NCBI GenBank assembly: GCA_964587885.1
Contig: CAZPME010000027.1
Coordinates: forward strand, 1-25,078
Direction: 5' to 3'
From: UBA60 sp964587885
GTDB taxonomy: Archaea > Thermoplasmatota > Poseidoniia > Poseidoniales > Poseidoniaceae
Length of the DNA stretch: 25,078 nt
The position numbers were made by a program, and so were the translations under genes. The number at the start of each line of letters is the position of its first letter. The first letter of the stretch is position 1. Positions 15,229 to 23,647 of the stretch are shown piece after piece. The notes under the pieces are model-generated. The model saw only the letters and a list, made by a program, of their open reading frames with translations. It ran no database searches and had not been told where the DNA came from.

Positions 15229-16857
15229 ATGCGGTACGTTGTGGTGAGCGGAGGAGTGCTCAGTGGACTGGGTAAAGGAGTTACCGCTAGCAGCATCGGC
15301 GTACTTCTAAAATCGGCCGGACTTCGGGTTACTGCGGTCAAAATAGACCCTTATCTAAACAGTGATGCTGGTACTATGTCGCCGTTTGAACACGGAGAAG
15401 TTTTCGTTCTCGACGATGGAGGCGAGGTCGACCTCGACCTCGGAAATTACGAGCGATTCTTGGATGTGAGCCTAACTTGCAATAATAATATCACCACTGG
15501 CAAAGTTTATTCCAAGGTCATCGAGGCTGAAAGGCGAGGTGACTATCTCGGCAAAACCGTGCAGGTTGTACCCCACATTACTGATGCAGTGCAAGACTGG
15601 ATTGAAGACGTGGCTAGTCAGCCCTCTGATGGTAGTGGAGAAACTCCTGATGTATGTGTTATTGAATTGGGTGGTACTGTTGGAGACATAGAATCGGCTC
15701 CATTCATTGAGGCCTTGCGCCAATTCCAATTCCGAGTGGGAGTGGACAATATTTGTTTTATCCATGTGAGCCTAATTCCGGTTATCGGAGTGGTAGGTGA
15801 ACAAAAGACCAAACCGACACAACACACGGTTAAGGAATTACGCGGTTTAGGAATCACTCCAGATATGCTGGTATGTCGCTCTGAAACTCCATTGACTGAG
15901 GATGTCAAAGAAAAGTTGGCATTATTCTGTCACGTTGACCCAAAGGCAGTTATTTCCGCACACGATGTCTCCAACCTCTACCGTATTCCACTATTACTTG
16001 AAGAGCAAGGAGTGAGTCAACTCCTGTCTAATCATCTAGGCTTTGAAATCCCAGATAGTCGGCCCCACTTGGACGATTGGACGATGATGGCTGACCATGT
16101 AGACAGCATCACAGAAGATGTCCAAATTGCAGTTGTCGGCAAATATACTGGCCTATCAGATTCTTACCTCTCAATCATCAAAGCACTTCAGCACGCTTCT
16201 TTTGCGGTCGGAAGGAAATTGCAAATTGATTGGATTGAGGCTACCGACCTCGAGCGATCAGATGACAACTCAGCGTGGCAACTATTGCGTGGTGCCGATG
16301 GTATTCTCGTTCCAGGTGGGTTTGGCGACAGGGGTATTGAAGGTAAAATTCTCGCGGCCAATTATGCCCGCACCAGTAACACACCATATCTTGGAGTTTG
16401 CCTCGGATTACAAATCGCAGTTGTCGAGTTTTGCCGCAATGTTCTCGGCTGGGAAGGAGCAAACTCAACCGAATTCGACGAACAGACACCACATCCTGTC
16501 GTCGTCTTCATGCCTGAAATTTCCAAAACCCACCTCGGTGGAACTATGCGCTTGGGGAGCAGGCCAACAATTTTCCAAGTCGAAGAATCAAACATTCGCC
16601 AATTGTATGGCAATTTAGAGCATGTTGATGAGCGCCATCGTCATCGCTATGAGGTCAATCCCGACTGCGTCGATGCAATCGAGAACCATGGACTAAAATT
16701 TGTCGGCAAAGATGAGACTGGTCAGCGCTGTGAAATATTTGAACTTGAAAATCACGCATACTTTGTTGGCACCCAATATCATCCAGAATTCAAGACGAGA
16801 CCGAATCGGCCGTCACCACCGTTCCTAGGATTACTACAGGCCGCAGTAATGCAGTAA
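15229..16857 (+). CDS. pyrG: CTP synthase (glutamine-hydrolysing)
   Basis: Converts UTP to CTP using ATP and ammonia from glutamine. The start is taken as the ATG at 15229, giving MRYVVVSGGV, which aligns with the usual archaeal beginning; in-frame TTG (15220) and ATG (15223) would add three or two residues. Numbered from the TTG, the synthetase domain shows SGGVLSGLGKG (10-20), KIDPYLNSDAGTMSP (41-55) and GGTVGDIES (151-159). The class I glutamine amidotransferase domain starts near 300 and shows the GGFGDRG oxyanion region (366-372), nucleophile C394 in GVCLGLQ, and H521 and E523 in QYHPEF. All catalytic residues are present and the length is normal for the family. It is a single-gene unit, convergent with the NAD kinase gene 17 bp away. 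Confidence 0.97.
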   Translation: MRYVVVSGGVLSGLGKGVTASSIGVLLKSAGLRVTAVKIDPYLNSDAGTMSPFEHGEVFVLDDGGEVDLDLGNYERFLDVSLTCNNNITTGKVYSKVIEAERRGDYLGKTVQVVPHITDAVQDWIEDVASQPSDGSGETPDVCVIELGGTVGDIESAPFIEALRQFQFRVGVDNICFIHVSLIPVIGVVGEQKTKPTQHTVKELRGLGITPDMLVCRSETPLTEDVKEKLALFCHVDPKAVISAHDVSNLYRIPLLLEEQGVSQLLSNHLGFEIPDSRPHLDDWTMMADHVDSITEDVQIAVVGKYTGLSDSYLSIIKALQHASFAVGRKLQIDWIEATDLERSDDNSAWQLLRGADGILVPGGFGDRGIEGKILAANYARTSNTPYLGVCLGLQIAVVEFCRNVLGWEGANSTEFDEQTPHPVVVFMPEISKTHLGGTMRLGSRPTIFQVEESNIRQLYGNLEHVDERHRHRYEVNPDCVDAIENHGLKFVGKDETGQRCEIFELENHAYFVGTQYHPEFKTRPNRPSPPFLGLLQAAVMQ

Positions 16858-16874
16858 ATGTTGCAAAATTTGCT

Positions 16875-18068
16875 TTAGTCACTTGCAATTCGCATTATTC
16901 GCGTAGTTCTGAAACCTTGGAGCAATTTTACGTATTTACGTTGCTGGAATTCTTCATCGAGTTCGGGTTCTCCAGAATCAATGCGAATTTGTGCAAGCGC
17001 CAGCAATTTGGCAGGGGTTACTACTCCGAGAATATTGTCGAGACCAATCGCTCGCAAAACCTCGGGTGAAAGTTGCAAATTTCCCCGGCCAATGAGGAAG
17101 CCTTGACCACCCATAGGAGAGAGAAGAAGCAATTTTTCACCTTTGTGATTGGCTATTATTTTGAGCATTTCAGCCTCATTTAGGTCGGCCTTTAATGGCT
17201 CTTCCCACGCAGCACAAGTGATGTCGATTCCCAGCAGAGTTGTGGCATGACCACATAATTCGGCCACCTCGCGTAAAGTTCCACCACTCCCCCAAATAAT
17301 GAGAAGATGTGGGTTTTCTTCGATCTCCACTTTCACGTGCTCAGCTAATGCGGCAATGGTTTCGCTTTCATCTGCTGCCATTACCTGCTCTTTTGCGCCC
17401 TGCATCCAGCGCGGACTGCTAGGTGTCATTGCTTCACCATACATTCTGACTCGCCATTCACCACTCCGATAGACTTCTTCGTCGAGGTCCATGACCTCGG
17501 TGCGGGCTGGTAATAAATCTCCATCAAGGAAGGCGCGAATAACTTCGGCTCCTGCCCGAGGCGTCGCCGCGAAACAACCACTATGCATTTTCACTCCCCC
17601 TGGAATCCCCAATATTGGTAGCCCTTCGGAACTACCAGTAACTGCTCCTTGTCCGATTTCATCAAGAGCGGCGACAATATCTCTAGTGGTGCCATCACCA
17701 CCGCCATAGACCAATAAATCAATATTATATTTGCACAATTCACTTACTGCTGTGGTGGTATCTTCTGCACTGGTTTCTGGACCTATTTCACCAATTACTT
17801 TGAGTTCCCACGCTTGGTTTTCATCGTCAGCGAAAATTGGAAGCCAATCAACCCCCATTCGTCCAACCCAAGCGATAATTGTCAATGGTTCAGCCAATTG
17901 ACGTTGGCCAATTAATTCACTCAGCCGGGTAAGTGCTGCCAAAACCCTCGGCCCACTTCTGTCTTGAGCTCCAGCCGCACGAGCCTTTTCGGCCATTCCA
18001 TCCGAACCCTTGTAGCCAAGACGGCCCCCTAATCCTGCATCTGGGTTGACGACCAATCCAATTCTCAA
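16875..18068 (-). CDS. ATP-NAD kinase family protein (COG3199 type)
   Basis: A 397-residue protein of the archaeal-type NAD kinase group that makes NADP from NAD with ATP or polyphosphate. Visible: RIGLVVNPDAGLGGRLG at the N-terminus, the catalytic GGGDGTTRDI (122-131, counted from the TTG), and GIPGGVKMHSGCFA in place of the canonical substrate-binding G-x-P-x-GTKN. The long C-terminal part (residues ~230-397) includes LLIIWGSGGTLREVAE and GGQGFLIGRGN, typical of COG3199 proteins. The start is TTG at 18068 because a perfect GGAGGTG lies 5 nt upstream. Reading from the GTG at 18092 would place that site inside the coding region and add eight residues that are not family-like. It is divergent from the disordered protein gene at 18159. 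Confidence 0.85.
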   Translation of the reverse strand: MRIGLVVNPDAGLGGRLGYKGSDGMAEKARAAGAQDRSGPRVLAALTRLSELIGQRQLAEPLTIIAWVGRMGVDWLPIFADDENQAWELKVIGEIGPETSAEDTTTAVSELCKYNIDLLVYGGGDGTTRDIVAALDEIGQGAVTGSSEGLPILGIPGGVKMHSGCFAATPRAGAEVIRAFLDGDLLPARTEVMDLDEEVYRSGEWRVRMYGEAMTPSSPRWMQGAKEQVMAADESETIAALAEHVKVEIEENPHLLIIWGSGGTLREVAELCGHATTLLGIDITCAAWEEPLKADLNEAEMLKIIANHKGEKLLLLSPMGGQGFLIGRGNLQLSPEVLRAIGLDNILGVVTPAKLLALAQIRIDSGEPELDEEFQQRKYVKLLQGFRTTRIMRIASD

Positions 18069-18073
18069 GTGTC

Positions 18074-18080
18074 CACCTCC
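18074..18080 (-). promoter_or_regulatory. Perfect Shine-Dalgarno that sets a TTG start
   Basis: GGAGGTG on the minus strand, 5 nt before the TTG at 18068, is the exact complement of the archaeal 16S 3' end. Its first G bases also belong to a small CCCC-AAA-GGGG hairpin (18079-18089), so part of the ribosome site can be paired. This fixes the NAD kinase start at 18068 rather than the GTG at 18092. Confidence 0.7.
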
Positions 18081-18158
18081 CCTTTGGGGCACGGATGCCC
18101 AAGAGAAAGCAAGTCATGAAGGCGACGCATTGAAGCAGTCGAGGAAAATGCGACTGGT

Positions 18159-18638
18159 ATGGGCGGAAAGAATGTCGACAGCCTGGCCGATATTGTCGCC
18201 AAAGGGATGAGCGAATTTGGTCAACTAGACGAATCCACACCCGCACTACCCAACGATTCAGAACCAACCAATCTACGGCCAGAGGTCTTTGCAACGCAGG
18301 AAACTAAGCAACTAATTAAGCCACAACAATCTGTTGAAACCCGCACCAGTTGGGTTATTCCAGCCAAATCCAAAGCACCACCCCAGCCTAGCGCCACCGA
18401 AGCCACAACTGAAGAGATTGACGCGGTTGCAGATGATGCAAATTCTACTGACCCTGAAAATACAATCGCGCCGCAAGATGAAACACAACATCGACCTGCG
18501 CCAACTAGTGGTGATCCCGACTGGCAGACCTCTTTCACTCCACCTGAACCTGAACCTGTCACCGTGGTTGAACCTGAGCCGCCGAAACCAAGAATCGTGA
18601 AGCCGGCTAATTCTACTGACCTCGGTGTAGAATGGTAA
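18159..18638 (+). CDS. Disordered Pro/Glu-rich protein of unknown function
   Basis: A 159-residue protein with no recognisable fold. Residues 1-24 could form a short amphipathic helix (DSLADIVAKGMSEFGQL). The rest is rich in Pro, Glu, Thr, Ala and Asp. A conspicuous run of P-E-P repeats at about 128-141 (PPEPEPVTVVEPEPPKP) is followed by a short basic piece and a C-terminal LGVEW. There is no signal peptide or membrane helix. It reads like a cytosolic linker or tether with small recognition motifs at each end. The only in-frame start is the ATG at 18159; a stop lies 14 codons upstream. Its neighbours are the divergent NAD kinase and, after 218 bp with no visible gene, thrS. A spurious reading frame is possible but unlikely given the length and consistent composition. 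Confidence 0.6.
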   Translation: MGGKNVDSLADIVAKGMSEFGQLDESTPALPNDSEPTNLRPEVFATQETKQLIKPQQSVETRTSWVIPAKSKAPPQPSATEATTEEIDAVADDANSTDPENTIAPQDETQHRPAPTSGDPDWQTSFTPPEPEPVTVVEPEPPKPRIVKPANSTDLGVEW

Positions 18639-18830
18639 TCAGTATTAATCTAGATTTAACCACACCTAGTGAATATTACCCATCGCCTATTAATGACAAT
18701 TCATCACAGATTATTGCAACGATTCCAGCACTTGAATTATCGTTGTCTTAGGAATCCTGGCTCGACGTCTTCATTTAGGGATGATGCACATTATTTCACC
18801 AACTTTTGGGTTGGGTTGATGAACGGGAAG

Positions 18831-18847
18831 CGACCCCGTAGGGGTCG
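18831..18847 (+). promoter_or_regulatory. Perfect 7-bp GC-rich hairpin before thrS
   Basis: CGACCCC (18831-18837), loop GTA, GGGGTCG (18841-18847) is a perfect stem ending 9 nt before the thrS ATG. The G-rich arm sits at the ribosome-binding position. ThrRS genes are autoregulated through leader structures in some bacteria, but this hairpin is much smaller than those operators. A role in translation or message stability is inferred from position only. Confidence 0.5.
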
Positions 18848-18856
18848 GGCTGCCCC

Positions 18857-20875
18857 ATGAGCATGGTCAATATCACCCTATCCGATGGTTCGGTAAACGA
18901 ATACGTCAACGGTATTACCGCAGGCGAAGTAGTCGTGGATAGTCTCGGGCGCAAGCACGGATGTATCGCCGCCAAAGTTGACGGCATTGAACGTGACCTA
19001 TCTTTCCAGCTTGATGGTGATGCTACCGTTTCCGGCATTCTCGCAGAAACCGATGCCGGCATCCACATTCTACGCCATAGTGCCGCCCACCTACTAGCCC
19101 AGGCGGTAATGGAAATCTACCCACAAGCCAAACCAACTATCGGTCCCGCTATTGAGCGAGGCTTCTACTATGATTTCGCCATGGAGCCTATCAGCGAAGA
19201 AGATTTGAAACCAATACAGAAAAAAATGCACGAAATCGCTCGAAAGAATTTGCCGGTTGAACGGGTCGAGTGCACAGATGGTGAATTGGCAAATTTGTTT
19301 TCGACCAACTCCTACAAGTTAGAAATCATCAACGATAAACTCGAAGATGGGGATGGTTCAACCATTTACCGTCAAGGTGAGTGGTACGACCTGTGTTTGG
19401 GCCCTCACGTTCCCAGCACTTCAAAACTGATGAATGTCAGATTGACCAGTATCTCCAGCGCATACTGGAGGGGTGACCAATCCCGCGAGCAATTAGTACG
19501 AATTTACGGTATTGTCGAGCCGAGTAAAGAGGCTCTCAAAGCCACACTTTCCCGCATGGAAGAAGCGAAAAAGCGCGACCACCGCAAACTCGGCAAGGAT
19601 TTACAACTCTTCCACATCGATGAAGAAGTTGGTCAAGGTTTGATTCTGTGGACTCCAAGAGGTGCCGTCGTGCGCCAGCAATTACAAGATTTCATCTCAG
19701 TTGAACTAACCCGTCAGGGCTATTCCCAAGTTTTCACCCCCCACATTGGAAAACTAGACTTGTATCGGCGCAGTGGCCATTTTCCTTACTACCAAGACAG
19801 TCAATACCCTGCTCTAGTAGAGCGTGATTTGATGGCTAAATTGGCAGATGATGGCTGCACCTGTGGCGAGTTATCAAACCTCATGAGCACTGGCGATATT
19901 GAAGGGTATTTGCTCAAGCCGATGAATTGTCCACATCACATCAAAATTTACTCCAGTCAGCCGCGTTCATATCGCGATTTACCTCTTCGATTGGCTGAGT
20001 TTGGAACCGTTTATCGATGGGAGCAATCGGGTGAGATTTCCGGTCTAACAAGGGTACGCGGTTTCACTCAAGACGATGCTCATCTTTTTGTAACCGAAGA
20101 ACAAATCGCAGCCGAGGTTCTTGGTTGCATCGAAATTGTTCAGATTATTTTTGGCACCCTCGGCATGACTGACTATCGGGTTAGGGTAGGTCTACGCGAC
20201 CCTGATTCAAGCAAATATGTCGGCGATTCCGATAAGTGGGATAAAGCCGAAGCTGCTTGCCTTGCTGCTGCCTCTAGCCTTGGAGTTGAATTTTCTGAAG
20301 AGCCTGGAGAAGCAGCATTTTACGGACCGAAAATCGACTTCGTGGTGCGTGATGTTATTGGCCGAGAATGGCAACTTGGAACTGTGCAAGTCGATTACAA
20401 TCTACCCGAGCGATTTGAGCTGGAATACAACGGCTCAGATGGTGAGCGCCATCGCCCAGTAATGATTCATCGTGCTCCATTCGGTAGTATGGAACGCTTT
20501 TGTGGTGTGCTAATCGAGCATTTCGCCGGAAAGTTCCCGACTTGGCTTTCACCAACTCAGGTGCACGTTATCACCATCTCCGAAAAGCATACTGCATGGG
20601 CAGAGGAAGTAACTACCGCCCTAAAGGAGGCTGGGGTTCGCGTTGAATGCGACACCTCGGATGCGACCATCGGTAAGAAAATCCGTACCCATCGCAAATT
20701 ACAAACCCCTTATCTCCTCATCATCGGAGACGAAGAATCCGAGGGCAAAACAATCAGCCTACGCGGGCGCAATAACGCTCAACGAAACGGTATCCCATTA
20801 ACCGGTTTCATCTCTGAATTGAGTGAAGAAATAGATTCAAAGGCACAGGAATTGACTTTGACTCCACCCGAGTAA
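18857..20875 (+). CDS. thrS: Threonyl-tRNA synthetase, bacterial type
   Basis: Charges tRNA-Thr with threonine. The 672-residue protein has the full bacterial arrangement: a TGS domain (~1-63); an editing domain with H74 and H78 in HSAAH and C180 and H184 in CLGPH; a class II catalytic core; and an anticodon-binding domain (~570-665). Catalytic zinc ligands are C358 in PMNCPHH, H409 in DDAHLF and about H538 in MIHRAPFGS. Motif 2 is LAEFGTVYRWEQSGEISGLTRVRGFTQ (split here only for description), and motif 3 includes GSMERF. Relative to E. coli, roughly 20-25 extra residues lie at ~318-350, with a CTC cysteine pair (C334, C336). Many archaea have a different, archaeal N-terminal editing domain; this one is bacterial in type, implying transfer. 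The ATG at 18863 is an alternative start. The 18639-18830 gap holds no gene I can support. Confidence 0.95.
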   Translation: MSMVNITLSDGSVNEYVNGITAGEVVVDSLGRKHGCIAAKVDGIERDLSFQLDGDATVSGILAETDAGIHILRHSAAHLLAQAVMEIYPQAKPTIGPAIERGFYYDFAMEPISEEDLKPIQKKMHEIARKNLPVERVECTDGELANLFSTNSYKLEIINDKLEDGDGSTIYRQGEWYDLCLGPHVPSTSKLMNVRLTSISSAYWRGDQSREQLVRIYGIVEPSKEALKATLSRMEEAKKRDHRKLGKDLQLFHIDEEVGQGLILWTPRGAVVRQQLQDFISVELTRQGYSQVFTPHIGKLDLYRRSGHFPYYQDSQYPALVERDLMAKLADDGCTCGELSNLMSTGDIEGYLLKPMNCPHHIKIYSSQPRSYRDLPLRLAEFGTVYRWEQSGEISGLTRVRGFTQDDAHLFVTEEQIAAEVLGCIEIVQIIFGTLGMTDYRVRVGLRDPDSSKYVGDSDKWDKAEAACLAAASSLGVEFSEEPGEAAFYGPKIDFVVRDVIGREWQLGTVQVDYNLPERFELEYNGSDGERHRPVMIHRAPFGSMERFCGVLIEHFAGKFPTWLSPTQVHVITISEKHTAWAEEVTTALKEAGVRVECDTSDATIGKKIRTHRKLQTPYLLIIGDEESEGKTISLRGRNNAQRNGIPLTGFISELSEEIDSKAQELTLTPPE

Positions 20876-20967
20876 TAAATTCCTATTTGCCTATTTGTGC
20901 GCGAATCAACCTTGCCAATTTTGCTACGAGTTTTGGGGTAGGATTGAATACCCGCAGGCTAAAGCCA

Positions 20968-20980
20968 GCCCTGAAGGGGC
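20968..20980 (+). promoter_or_regulatory. Small hairpin before the 849-residue membrane protein gene
   Basis: GCCC (20968-20971) pairs with GGGC (20977-20980) around a 5-nt loop, ending 6 nt before the GTG start at 20987. The stem is only 4 bp, so alone it is weak, but its position and G-rich 3' arm match the hairpins before two other genes in the window. A second weak stem (GGGTA at 20936-20940 with TACCC at 20949-20953) lies upstream and may belong to the end of thrS. Confidence 0.3.
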
Positions 20981-20986
20981 ATCTTT

Positions 20987-23536
20987 GTGCGCATTGAAAC
21001 CGAAATTAGTACATCGGCCGCCGCCCCATTGCTATTGACTGCAATCGTTGCCTACGCCATATGGCATTGGTTGGTCCCCCGCTCTCTACGTGGACTTCAG
21101 GTATCCTTCCCAAGGAGTCGAAATGAGTACGAAGTTCACAACGTTACCAAGACGGTGGAAGATGTGCGCTTACTACTCAGCGAGCCAAAAATGCGCTTTG
21201 GAATTATCAATTATGTCATGGCAGTTGCCGGAGCATTGCTATTCTTTTTCGAATGGTTATTCACTCAAATCGGTATCAAAGATTATTACGATGGCTGGAA
21301 TTTAGCCATAGCCGGATTTCTTGTCATGTTCCCAGCTTTGGTTTCAGTGGTGATCAGTTTAGGTAAGCAAACTTTGAGGCACAAAAGCGATACTAAAGCC
21401 ACTTTACAAGATACTGCATTTTCTGTCCATATGATGTATTTATTGCTGTCATTGGTATGGGTTGGAATTGTAAGTTTCTTTTTCAGCACCTCGTTTTTCG
21501 ATAAAATTTCCGATTCAAATCGAATCGCTTCAATGTTATTCGTCATATTTTTGCCAGCGGTAATAGCATATGGTCGTATTCTCGGATCTTCGTGGCTGCC
21601 CTTATTTCAGTCAAATCGAATCCTTTCGCGGGGCGAACCAAGTGACTTGCATCCTGAAGCCCCTTCAGTTCGTCGTCAATTCTCGGCCATGTTGTTGACA
21701 GTTACCGCATTTTTGATGCCATTTACTGCCCTCAATGCCCTCTTTTCCGTAATAATGGTGATTATCTCGCCAGAAATGTTCACCCATTCCCCCCAAGTTC
21801 TTGCACTACCAGAGTACCAACCACAGGCCTCTGTGATGGAAGAAGGTGGTTTCCTCGGTTTCTACGCTATCGAGTTATTCTCCAATATTGATGAGCAAAG
21901 CGTCCGTCAACCATTGGTGGTTTCGACTTTACTCTTCCTTCTGCTTAACGTAGCCATCGTCGGTGTGGCCTTCGTTTACGAAGTCGCGCATATTCTCTTT
22001 CTTGGGCTATTCAAAATCGCCGGCAAAGGTGGAATTCAACTCGCGGATCAACGCCTATTACGGGCTGATACATCCCAGCAAGCCAAGGTTCTCAATTTCT
22101 GCTTTACCGGTTTCGCAGGGCAATCGATGCTGTTATTCGTCCTCGCCCTAATCACTTTCTGGGACTCCGCTTTCCTGCCACAGGGTAGTGAATGTGGTGC
22201 TTGGGAAAATAGTGTATGCAAAGTAATGGACAAAGATATCCTTGAACAATTCACTTGGATGCTGGCTGCCGGTGGCCAAATTGCCTTCTTATTCGTCTGG
22301 TTTCCTTCATGGAATGAACGTGACCGCCTAGAGGAGATCATACTCGATGCTGGTGCTGGAGCCCAACGAGCAATTATTCAATCACACCAAGACAAGATTT
22401 TTCTCAAACAGGATTCGTTTGAAAGCATGCTCAAAGACGATAATTGGGATAAAGCATTACGCCGCTATGAAGACCTAGGCAGTGGTGATGAAGAAGACAT
22501 AAATTTCGCTCGAAAACAACGCGCTAAAATGCTGTTTGATGCCAAGCAAGGTGCATGGGATTTAGCCGAAGAAGCCGCAGTTTCTTTGCTTGCCCTGCGT
22601 GGTGGTGAAAGTGATATTAGCGCTCAATTGATTCTGTTTGCAGCCTCTCTTGCACAACGTGATTATGATGAAGCAAAGCCGCGTCTAGAACGGTTACCAA
22701 AGAATTCTCATGAGGCGGTTTGTCTGCAGTGGATAGCGACTATATTGTCAGGAAATATGATGCCCTTCGATAACAAATTGCGACCGACTGCAGCGATGAG
22801 TAAGACCGTACGAATGAATAGCGATTTACTTGAACGCTGGATTGATCTAGAACCATGGTCACGCATACCCCATAATAATGACGAAGTTGGTCGCCATTTC
22901 CTGCTCGGCGATGTCGCCAGAATGAGAGTATTAGGCAATACTAATGAGGCTTTGAACCGACTTGAGTTTTGGATTAAGGACAATAATGTTGAGAACTGGA
23001 TAAAGGGCGATGTCGCCCGTGCTTTACTCTACTTGGACCGGGGCATGAAAATGACTTCAGTTCGAATTCAAAAGGATTTGATCAAAAAGGCTCCTCGTAA
23101 TCCCGATGCCCGTGAATTGCAACAATTACTGTGCCAAATCCATGTTTCTGATGAATTCCCCGATACGATGTTTCGTACCGAATTTGACTGGGTCTCTCCT
23201 GACATGGGTCGACAAAATTGGACCGGAGAATGGTTCAACAAATATACGGTAATGCCACCACCAATAAGCCCCAAAGATTCTCGCTTAGAAGCACGTATGT
23301 GGGATGCTAATGGGTGGATGTTAGCTGACTTTGCTAAACAAAGTGAATTTCATCCCGCTGGCTCGTCTTTGCGCAAATGGAAGCGCTTGTTAGACATGCC
23401 AGAAAATCAACCACTCGGTAATCACATTATCATGTCAGGTTTGGCAACTTCAATTAATGGTATGATTGTCGATATTGGCATGCCTAGTGAGGTTGACCCC
23501 AATGCTTCTCACGTCGCTGATTTACTCGACCTCTAG
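20987..23536 (+). CDS. Large multi-helix membrane protein with a soluble helical C-terminal half
   Basis: An 849-residue protein I do not recognise, read from GTG. The N-terminal half (1-440) has about nine hydrophobic helices: ~11-31, 73-94, 105-125, 149-170, 181-199, 232-261, 309-342 (long, perhaps two), 375-396 and 423-440. A two-cysteine outer loop lies at 403-411. The C-terminal half (~445-849) is soluble. From ~470 to 720 it is made of paired amphipathic helices (DNWDKALRRYEDLG; GAWDLAEEAAVSLLALRG; RDYDEAKPRLERLP; GNTNEALNRLEFWIK) that look like degenerate TPR repeats, suited to binding another protein. The last ~120 residues contain conserved-looking tryptophans without a known motif. 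It lies 111 bp after thrS. It may be a membrane scaffold or a transporter with a regulatory domain; no catalytic residues could be assigned. Confidence 0.75.
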   Translation: MRIETEISTSAAAPLLLTAIVAYAIWHWLVPRSLRGLQVSFPRSRNEYEVHNVTKTVEDVRLLLSEPKMRFGIINYVMAVAGALLFFFEWLFTQIGIKDYYDGWNLAIAGFLVMFPALVSVVISLGKQTLRHKSDTKATLQDTAFSVHMMYLLLSLVWVGIVSFFFSTSFFDKISDSNRIASMLFVIFLPAVIAYGRILGSSWLPLFQSNRILSRGEPSDLHPEAPSVRRQFSAMLLTVTAFLMPFTALNALFSVIMVIISPEMFTHSPQVLALPEYQPQASVMEEGGFLGFYAIELFSNIDEQSVRQPLVVSTLLFLLLNVAIVGVAFVYEVAHILFLGLFKIAGKGGIQLADQRLLRADTSQQAKVLNFCFTGFAGQSMLLFVLALITFWDSAFLPQGSECGAWENSVCKVMDKDILEQFTWMLAAGGQIAFLFVWFPSWNERDRLEEIILDAGAGAQRAIIQSHQDKIFLKQDSFESMLKDDNWDKALRRYEDLGSGDEEDINFARKQRAKMLFDAKQGAWDLAEEAAVSLLALRGGESDISAQLILFAASLAQRDYDEAKPRLERLPKNSHEAVCLQWIATILSGNMMPFDNKLRPTAAMSKTVRMNSDLLERWIDLEPWSRIPHNNDEVGRHFLLGDVARMRVLGNTNEALNRLEFWIKDNNVENWIKGDVARALLYLDRGMKMTSVRIQKDLIKKAPRNPDARELQQLLCQIHVSDEFPDTMFRTEFDWVSPDMGRQNWTGEWFNKYTVMPPPISPKDSRLEARMWDANGWMLADFAKQSEFHPAGSSLRKWKRLLDMPENQPLGNHIIMSGLATSINGMIVDIGMPSEVDPNASHVADLLDL

Positions 23537-23647
23537 GTTCTCATAGCCTAATAGCCTTTGAAGAATAACTGCATTAGCAGCCGCAACTTTGAGCAGTGGA
23601 CGCAGGGGCGCCTAACTAGAGGGTAGCGACAGGCATTTCACGCGTGG

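Noticed and set aside
18669..18860. A 63-codon open frame from GTG in the gap before thrS
   Set aside because: It runs through the thrS leader hairpin and into the thrS start, has a GTG without a ribosome site, and an Arg/His/Leu-rich product with no coding character.
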